Source of the DNA: Asterias amurensis
Lineage: Eukaryota; Echinodermata; Asteroidea; Forcipulatida; Asteriidae
NCBI RefSeq assembly: GCF_032118995.1
Contig: NC_092663.1
Span: forward strand, 620,001-684,000
Direction of reading: 5' to 3'
DNA: 64,000 nt
Position numbers and translations under genes: made by a program. The notes under the pieces were generated by a model. It worked only from the letters and a program-made list of their open reading frames with translations, had not been told where the DNA came from and searched no databases. Shown piece by piece: positions 55,599-64,000 of this stretch (the stretch's first letter is position 1; every line of letters begins with the position of its first letter).

Positions 55599-57058
55599 TA
55601 AGTTTTAATGGCATTTTTATCAAAGAAATAGTAATTTTGAGGTTTATTGTAAGAACAAAAAGTTGGAGTAGTTGATGAGCTACAGTTGAAAGGATTACAT
55701 GCTCTCTGGACAAAACATGTCTACGGGCAAATACAACCCCATCAAGGCCTCAAATACAGAAAATAAATGCAGCAGACTTTTATTTATGCTGGTATCCTAT
55801 GTCTATGTCAGTTCCTATACACAGTTAATAAACCTACAATACCATTTAGTTATGTTGGATCATTAGTTTTGATGAGAGTTGTCATTTAATAGACCATATC
55901 AAATATGATGTTACCTTTCAATTACCTGCCCACAACATGGCGTCTGTGAGCATGTGCATGGGTATGCCGTAGAAATCAAACAGAGAACACTGTGTGCTGC
56001 TTGCTCCATTGATGTACACATTTAGAAGCGCAAACAGCCTGCTCTACGATATGGCAACTTCATTGCAACAAAGTGGTTATTCCATATGGTTGATACCTTT
56101 GTTTCTGCTAGGAGACCAGATTCCTGAGTTGGGCATTCAGAGACCGCTCTTTGGAAAGGAGACTACTACTGTGCTTTTTGTAAGCTTCGTATTCCTGTGA
56201 AAAAAACAAATGAAGGAAACAAATACCAAGTATTAATTTTGTTTTTTACCCACACACTGATGTGTGTTAGCACTGTATACTAAGTAATTTACTGAGTCCT
56301 GTGAAACAAAATATCACAGGCATATTACTCAGGTGGGATTCGAACCCACGACCCTTGCAATTCTAGAGCAGTGTCATACCAACTAGACTAAGGAGGTTGC
56401 CCGGTGGCTGTAGGCAGTTCGAATCAAGTGTTTTGGCAGCGGTAACCGCATGAATCCCACCCGAGTATAAACATGCCTACGATATTTTTTCACAGGACTT
56501 GGGAAAGTACACACATCGGGGTATGAGTAAAAGCTAAAATGAATATTCTGCATCCACGATGCAAATTTAACATCTCTTACGTACCAAGTATTTTGTAATA
56601 CTGTGTTTTAAGTCATCATATGAGTGTAAGGTACTTCTGTAGAAGCTGAATTTGTACAGATCTTTGCATCTTTTAAGTAGTACTGAGACGCACCTTGTAC
56701 TGGGTAAACTAATTCATTACATGAATGCATTGAGTACATAAACGTATTGAGCATGTTGAGTTACATAATATATCTTTTTAATTATGTACATGTTTCAATT
56801 GACAAACCATATCAACATTTATTTGCGCATGTTCCAATCATATTTTTACTGCACTCACATGTATGAATATGACACAAATTACTTTGAAATCATCTTACCA
56901 TAGTCAGTTTGTTTAAAGTACATTGAGCTTGTTCTTTTTCATCTTTTAAGCGAATAACTTGCAGATTTGTTGAGACTTGGGCTGCTTCACGTCTTGAAAA
57001 TAAAATAATGAATTAATTGTTAAATTGTTTTCATATATTTCTTAATATGGTTATATCT
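55599..57058. other. SDR 3' flank up to repeat A
   Basis: It carries the SDR 3' UTR end with AATAAA signals (about 55761 and 55827), a full tRNA-containing foldback (56240-56545) and otherwise AT-rich DNA. No gene is supported. Confidence 0.55.
56240..56545 (-). mobile_element. tRNA-containing foldback SINE, both arms present
   Basis: Left arm ACCCACACACTGATGTGTG...GAGTCCTGTGAAA and right arm TTTCACAGGACTTGGGAAAG...CACACATCGGGGTATG are inverted copies. Between them is a minus-strand tRNA-like unit (GGATTCGAACCC; AACTAGACTAAGG). This is the most complete member in the window. Confidence 0.8.
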
Positions 57059-57339
57059 TAAAGGCAGTGGACACTATTAGTAATTACTCAAAATAATTGT
57101 AAGCATAAAAACTTTCTTGGTAACAAGCAATGGAGAGCTGTGGATAGTATAATTATTGTGAGAAACTCTCTAGTTTTCGAGAAAGAAGTAATTTTCCACA
57201 AAAATATTTAAATTTGATTTTGAGATCCCGAAATCGAACATCTGAAAGCACACAACTTTGAGTGACAAGAGTGTTTTTTCTTCCACTACTATCTCGCATC
57301 TTTGACGACCAATTGATTTTCACAGGTTTGTTATTATAG
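57059..57339. mobile_element. Repeat A MITE interrupted by the BEL/Pao element
   Basis: It starts TTAA-AGGCAGTGGACACTATTAG and runs normally to CACAGGTTTGTTAT, where the family consensus is cut by the LTR. The remaining ~80 bp of the MITE should lie beyond the right edge of the window. Confidence 0.85.
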
Positions 57340-58052
57340 TGGTCCAGCTCAAAGTTCAAATCAACACACAATTTGTTGTTTGCTAATATCAGTTTATTGG
57401 ATCCAGCTTCTCAATTCCAACACAAAACATCTACTTCCAAACTTCTGTAATCTCTATGAAATCGTGAAACCGTAAACCGCAAACCGCATAAACCGATTAG
57501 CTGTAATAAACCACAAATAAATAACACTTATAAATATATTGTTTAACAAGAAATAAATAAACTTTGGAACAAATTAACTGTTTTAAATCATTAATCCTTG
57601 CAGTGTGAAAGGGTGAACACAATTGGAAAAACAATAAAATGTAGTACAATTGAAATTTGGAAAATCTACTACTGTGAATACTTGCACAAAATCCTAAAAT
57701 GAGCTTCCAAAGTACATCAAAATTTACTGATTAAAGGTCTCTCAAATCTCTGGAATGACAGTATCAAATATAAATAAGCACAGTATATTCCACATTTACT
57801 AAAATGAAACAAAGCAAAAGATTTAACTCACCAAAAGTAACAGCACAAATTGCCACACTGTCTGCCTGGCCACTATAGACTTAACACATATGTTCACTGT
57901 ATGAACTCCTGTAGGCTAGTGAGCCACACCTTACCATGCTATAGCACTGCCAGAGGTCAATGTTCACTCAAGCAGGCACAAACTGATTTGCATAAGCCTG
58001 CAACTCTTAAACTTTACAAAAACTCTGCTGGGCCTAGAATTTGGTCCTTACA
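57340..58052 (-). repeat. 3' LTR of the BEL/Pao element (boundaries approximate)
   Basis: On the minus strand it begins TGTAAGGACC directly after a polypurine tract (58066-58053) and ends near GCTGGACCA, where repeat A sequence resumes. The second LTR is outside the window, so the ends are inferred. Confidence 0.65.
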
Positions 58053-61000
58053 TCCCCGCCCCTCAATTGTGGCTCTACACAATGAAATAAAACATTAATA
58101 TAAGACCAAATTTAAAACAAAGTCCAAAATAGTTCAATAATGTCCAAATCGAGTTCAAAATGTTCACTGACTTGCGAAACTTTTAGACAGTTCATTGAGA
58201 ATCTAGCCATCACAGTCGGCTTCCAGAATTAAGCAAAGCTTCTGCACTGGTCGTTCCATCAATGAAGTGGCTGTTTTCACTTTAACCATACGTACCAGAC
58301 CCTTGGAGTCCTCCTTAGTACTAACGACTCTTCCCAAGGCCCATGATCCTCTAGGTGCGTTGTCAATTAGCAGGACGATGTCACCAATCGAGACATTCCG
58401 TCTTGGTTTCAGCCACTTCTGACGCTCTTGAAGGAGAGGTAGATATTCAGACACCCATCTTTTCCAAAATAGGTCAACAAGGTACTGGACTCTCCGCCAT
58501 CGTTTGCGTGCATAACAATCATCCTTGGAGAATTCACCCGGAGGAGCACCTGTATTGTGAGCTAGCAACAAGTCGTTTGGCGTCAGTGCTCGCAAGTCAT
58601 CCGATTGTGTTGAAGAAGCAGTAATTGGACGGCTATTCAGGACGGCTTCCACTTCACATAGCAACGTGTGTAGGCCTCCATCGTCAAGTCGGTGCTTAAG
58701 CTCATACAACAGTCCATACATTATCTTTCTCACCGAACGAATTAATCTCTCCCACACTCCCCCGAAGTGAGATCCTGTAGGAGGGTTGAATTCCCACTTG
58801 ATGCCTTTATCACACAGGGTATCTCTTATACTGGATTGCTTAAGCTTAGCTAGCTCCTGACGTAACTCCTTCTCTGCTCCCACCAGATTTGTGCCATTAT
58901 CTGACCTGATAAACTTCACCATTCCTCGTCGGGCCACAAACCTTCGAATTGCGTTTACGGCAGAATCAGTGTCGAGCGAGGAAGCTACTTCAAGGTGAAC
59001 TGCACGAGAAGAAAGACATGTAAATATTACTCCATACCGTTTCACTGCTGCTCTGCCACGTTTCACCATCAGCGGCCCAAAGTAATCCATGCCTGTGTTA
59101 GTGAATGGAGGCTGGTTAGCTTCAAGACGCTCAGTTGGTAGGTTTGCCATCATTTGCTCGACTGGCCTGCTCTGATACTTCCTACAGGTCACACATCTGT
59201 ATGCAATCTTCTTGGAGGCGCCAGTTGCTCCAAGTATCCAGTACTTTCTTCTCACATGTGCAAGCATCGCATTTTTCCCTAGGTGACCTACATCTCTATG
59301 TGCCTCGTAGAGTAGCAACATTGACACCGGTGAATCCTTTGGTAGAATTATTTGATGTCTTGCGCTGAACTGAAGAAAGACTGCTCTGTCAATTCGTCCT
59401 CCAACTCTCATGATTCCATCTACTAATATCGGACTTAGCTTGTAGACAGGGCTAGATTTAGCAACACTTTGATTTGCTCCCTTAGTGCCTTGTAGACAAC
59501 TCAGCTCATCTGAAAAGGCCTTTCCTTGAACATACTTAACCAAAGCAACCTCAGCGGCCTCGAGCATGTCAGGAGTCAGGTGAACTACAGGAACCATTTT
59601 GTCATCACGCTTGGTGTCATTTCGCTGTGTCTTAAGTTGTAAGAATTTGCGCTTGGCAAACAACACCCATGCCATCACTCGTCTAAGTTGGTTCCAGCTG
59701 GAGTATTTGGTCAGCAACCTGTCGTATATTGAGGATGATTCATCAGCGACGACTGCACCACTCACTGCTTTGACTTCTGGGTCATCAACATCACTTTGAA
59801 TCATAGCCTGGCTCGGCCAATGTTCTTCATTTTTCCATAAGAACTCGGGACCTTTCAGCCAGCGTTGATTACTCAAGAAATTGTTGACCCGTAGCCCCCT
59901 CGAGGCATCATCCGCTGGGTTGACCTTTGTCTCTATATATCTCCACTGACTAACATTAGAACCTTCCCTGATCACTTGCACTCTGTTGGCTACGAATGTG
60001 TGGAGACGGGTCGCATCATTGGAGATGTATTTCAGAACTGCAGTACTATCTGTCCAGAAAAATGTGTCGTGTATCTGATCATCCAACTCATCCTCCAGCA
60101 TCTTGTTTATGCGAACTGCCACGGTCGCTGCTGTCAACTCCATTCGTGGCACAGTCACCTTTTTTAGAGGAGCGACTCTAGACCTTGCCCCCAGAAAGGA
60201 GCAGTGAATATGTCCCTTAGTAGTTACCTGACGTAGATAGGACACAACCCCATAACCACAATCGCTAGCATCACTGAAGTTGTGTATCTGACGTTCGGCA
60301 GCCTCAAACTTCAACGGCTTATAGCATCTCGGTACCATCATTTCTTCAAGCTTTGGAAGATCCGTCAACCATTGATTCCAAACACGCAAGTCATTTCCTG
60401 TAACTTCGGCATCCCACTCGATATTCTCCTTACACAACTTCTGCAGCAGGTTTTTGACTGGTAGAATGACAGGACAAGCAAATCCCAAAGGATCATAAAC
60501 TGAGCTTACGATTGACAAGATGTTCCTTCTCGTAGGATCCTTGGTCGTCACTGAAATCTTAAAGCCCAACGAATCCGATTTCACATCCCAGCTAACACCC
60601 AATGCTCTTTCACGAGGCATCTGTTGAAAGGAGTGATTCACATCTAGCTTGGGCCTTTTAGTAGAGTCACTTGCAGGCACGGCTTGCATCACAGCGTCGT
60701 CATTGCTGATCCATTTGGTTAGATTAAACCCTCCTTTCTTACAAAGTGCTGTCAGTTTGGTGATCAGATCAACTGCATCTTCTGTGGACTTGACCGACTT
60801 CAAGCAGTCATCAACATAGAAATTTCTAAAAATCGTCTCTGCTGCTACAGTGTTGCCTTTGTCGGTATCGATCAGTGCTGTGAGCCTTAAGGCGTAGTTT
60901 GAGCACGATGGAGATGACACAGCACCAAAGAGATGAACCTTCATTCGATAGGGTGTAGGCTCCTTACTTAAATCTCCATTCGGCCACCAATAAAAACGCA

Positions 61001-64000
61001 AATAGTTCCTCTCCTGCTTGGGGACGTGAACTTGGTAGAACATCGACTCAATATCACCCATTATGGCCACACTTTCCTGTCTAAATCTCAGCAAGACACC
61101 GATAAGATGATTCGTCAAGTTCGGACCAGGAAGAAGGAGATCATTCAGTGCAACTCCATTATAACTGGCTGTACAATCAAAAACAACTCTAACCTTGTTG
61201 GGTTTTCTAGGATGATATACGCCGTGATGGGGTATGTACCAAACTCGTCCATCTTGCGTGTCTACCTCAGCTGCGGGCACTTCTTCAGCATATCCTTTGT
61301 CCAGGACGTTCGATATGAAGAGATTGTAATCATGGTGGAACTTTTGATTCCCCTTCAACTTCCTCTCCAGGCTTATAAGACGCTTCAATGCCATAGCAGA
61401 ATTGTCGGGCAGACGTACATCTTTCTTGAAGGGCAGACTAATTTGGTAGTGACCTTCGACAAACTTACATGAGCCGCCAACCTTCTCCATGAATGACTTG
61501 TCTTCGTGGGACCATTCCCGTTTGTCATCGATCGTACGTTCTGGAAAGTCGTAGTTGAGGCTTTCTCTTATTAACATGTTGAGCTTCTTGATCTCCTCGT
61601 ACCTTTTAGCAGCAACATCCACAAAATTCACAGAGAATGGTTGACAATTCCGAACTGACCTCACAACATTCCAAGCGATCCATCCAAGTGCTGTCTTTGT
61701 TGCATGAGGGCTACCCCGCGGTCCCGTTCTAACTTCCAACGGTGAGTACGCATCAGGAACATTGTTACCAATCAATAGGTCGATGCCAGCATTGATTTGT
61801 GGCATATAGACATCTTTCAAGTGTTTCCAGTGAGAAACATCATCGTGAGTAGGTATGTGATGTCGCTTAACAGGAAGTTTATCCTTGGTGTAGACCCTCG
61901 GAATATTGACTTTGACTGTAGAACTACCATTTAAACACCGTACTTCTAAGCCTTCAATCAAGTAAGTATCCATGTTGTGCGGCTCTCCCATGGTGTCCAG
62001 TCTAATGTGCATTCGTCTGCCCACGCCACATAACTTCTTCATCAGAGATTCACTGCAGAATGACACGCTACTTCCAGGATCCAGGAATGCATAAGTTACA
62101 ACATCATTTAACCCATGAGCAAGCCTCACACGAACTGGGACGATAGCCATCGTACATTGGTTCTCATTTTCGTTGTCACATGCTACGTTGGTATACTCAC
62201 AACCGATGTTACTCCCAGGCACGGCACTTGAATCCCTCACGTTTCTTGAAAACTGTGCAGGCCTTGAAGTATCATTCTGATTTATGTGAAGAAGAGTAGG
62301 GTGTCGACCCTTGCAAACATCACACGTAGCCTTCCTGTTGCATGTCCTCTTCATGTGCCCCATCTTAAGACAACCAAAACAAAGACGCCGCTTTCTCAGA
62401 AACTCGATGCGCTCACTCCAAGGTTGTTCTCGCAATTTGGAGCATCCTATCAACAAATGTGAACCACCACAAGACCAACACACCTTGTCAACATCCTTAG
62501 CGGTATTGAGATCCGTAGTTTCACTTGTTGCCATGGTGATTTTAGGCCTGGTGTCACAACGATTGGCGGGTTTCTTCTGGCTTGTGGTTGACAAAGCATC
62601 TCTACCATAAACAGGGTCGTTAACCTTCTTGGACTCGAACCTGACAAATTCTACTAGATGATGAAACTTTACCATTTCTCCTTTGTACTTGCACTGCTGC
62701 ACACGAGACCTCCATCTGTCATGATAATTGTAAGGTAGCTTCATCACCATGGACTTGATGTTCTCACTATGCTCCAAGTACTGCAAACTACCAACGCATT
62801 TGACGGCACTCTCACACTCCTGAAGAAAGATTGCAAAACCATCGAGAGCCTTCGGGTTATCTGCCTTGATTTGCGGCCATGAAGCAGCTTTCTTGATGAA
62901 TGCATTAGCTATCACCTCCGGATTTCCATATCGTTCTGTCAGCTCCTTGACGGCTGCTGCGTAGCCAGTAGGGCCATCCAGATAACTGTATCCAGTAACT
63001 ATTTGGTGTGCCTCGCCTGTAGTAAACTGCTCGAGGTAATAAAGCCGCTCATCGTCAGTGTCACACAACTTAGCAATTCTGGCGCTAAACATCCTCATAA
63101 AGCGCTTATACTCAATCGCCTCACCGCTGAATCTTTCCATCTCGATTTTTGGTCGTTGCAAATGCCTAATCATCTCATTCACGGATTGACCACCCACGTC
63201 ATCTTTAATCACTGCTACCCCATCTTGGTGGCTCGTGGGCTGTACATCCTCATTGACAGAATCTTGACGTTGTCTACCTGTGGACTGACGAGGCTGTGCA
63301 ACACCATCAACGATTTGTTGTACACCACTGACATCAGGGACTTCTTGTCGAGGCTGACTTGCCGGTTGCTGTAACAGTGGAGTACCGGCGGTCTTAGGCT
63401 CAGGTTTTGGAGGCGGTTTATTTAGAGCAGCAACGTCATATTGATCTAAGAATTTCTCGAAGGAGTCCATCCAATGAGCTGCAGTCTCCGAGGCTTTCTC
63501 TGAACTTGGCCTTTCACCATCCCCTGTAGCATCTTTGAATATGTCAGGTTTGGTTTCTTTTACGGCTGCACCGGCGTTCAATTCAGATCCCCCATCCGAG
63601 GCCCTTGTAACTTCACTACAATTTCTGCTTGTCTTTTCTAACTTCTCCAAGACCTTACACTTCGCCTCGGCCACAGCAACTTCAGTCTTAATCTCAATTT
63701 CTTCTTCTAGTTGTTTCAACTTCATCTTTTCAATCTCAAGAGCTTGCATCGCTTTCAAAGCCTTCTGGCGTGTGAGTAGCTCTACTTTCTTCTGCTCTTC
63801 TTCAATGAGTAACTGGGATGCTTTTGACCGTTTTGATGATCTAGAAGATTTTGACGACATTGGAGCTTCTTGCTTGACCAACCAATCTTGAATCTTTTGG
63901 TTTACGTTTGAAAGCCAGACCTCCTTATCCGTGTACCAATCCTCCTCAAATTGTAGACGTTCAACGTCACTCAGCCACTGGCAGTAATCATCATAACATT
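57340..64000 (-). mobile_element. BEL/Pao LTR retrotransposon, right part cut by window edge
   Basis: A single long gag-pol frame (58203 to beyond 63881; it stays open to 64000) with parts in BEL/Pao order. Coiled N-terminal gag with a DUF1759-like region (about 63150-62650), CCHC-type zinc knuckles (about 62500-62300), aspartic protease (about 62100), reverse transcriptase with YVDD (about 61060-60790), RNase H (about 60280-60030), integrase zinc-binding and core (about 59330-58730), and a DUF5641-type C-terminus (about 58480-58270). No envelope gene is seen. The visible part looks whole, with no breaks, and it lies inside a repeat A copy, so the insertion is probably young. Confidence 0.93.

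Noticed and set aside
55994-56200. Short plus-strand frame downstream of the SDR gene
   Set aside because: No similarity, no splice or promoter context, and flanked by repeats.
61026-61472. Plus-strand 148-codon frame inside the BEL/Pao region
   Set aside because: It is the antisense shadow of the polymerase region.

Overview
The window is animal (metazoan) nuclear DNA: AT-rich, with spliced genes using GT-AG introns and long introns full of short inverted-repeat elements. It is most likely an echinoderm, probably a sea star. That rests on gene content (OSGEPL1, ANKAR, ASDURF and a Fer3-type bHLH gene, each closest to deuterostome or bilaterian forms as I remember them) and on two very abundant TTAA-flanked hairpin repeats that I associate from memory with sea-star genomes. 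No database was consulted.

Layout. 1-1980: tandem repeats and one repeat A copy. 1981-3102 (+): an intronless RING/B-box (TRIM-like) gene. 3275-8468 (-): a four-exon ortholog of ASDURF, the prefoldin-like PAQosome subunit that in humans is the upstream ORF of the ASNSD1 mRNA. 9152-14280 (+): eight-exon OSGEPL1 (mitochondrial tRNA t6A37 synthesis), head-to-head with ASDURF. 17201-40486 (-): twenty-exon ANKAR (ankyrin plus armadillo repeats), tail-to-tail with OSGEPL1. 43658-44476 (-): single-exon Fer3/FERD3L-type bHLH factor with TATA and CCAAT boxes. 47683-55298 (+): nine-exon short-chain dehydrogenase whose catalytic and cofactor motifs are altered. 57340-64000 (-): a BEL/Pao LTR retrotransposon running off the right edge.

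ASDURF, OSGEPL1 and ANKAR are also neighbours in human 2q32 (ASNSD1/ASDURF-ANKAR-OSGEPL1), and OSGEPL1/ANKAR keep the same convergent orientation, so this is an old bilaterian or deuterostome linkage group. Introns and spacers hold at least seven families of small elements. Repeat A (~360-390 bp MITE) and repeat B (~380 bp, almost one long hairpin) are both flanked by TTAA. Repeat C is another foldback and repeat D a copy pair in opposite orientations. Repeat E and a related group carry hammerhead-ribozyme-like motifs. Several tRNA-derived SINEs are present, some in tandem or inside foldback elements.

The points most worth following up are the apparently independent ASDURF gene, the hammerhead motifs, the SDR with a changed active site, a tandem array of decoy splice acceptors next to SDR exon 6, and a natural empty/filled-site comparison showing that repeat B targets TTAA.
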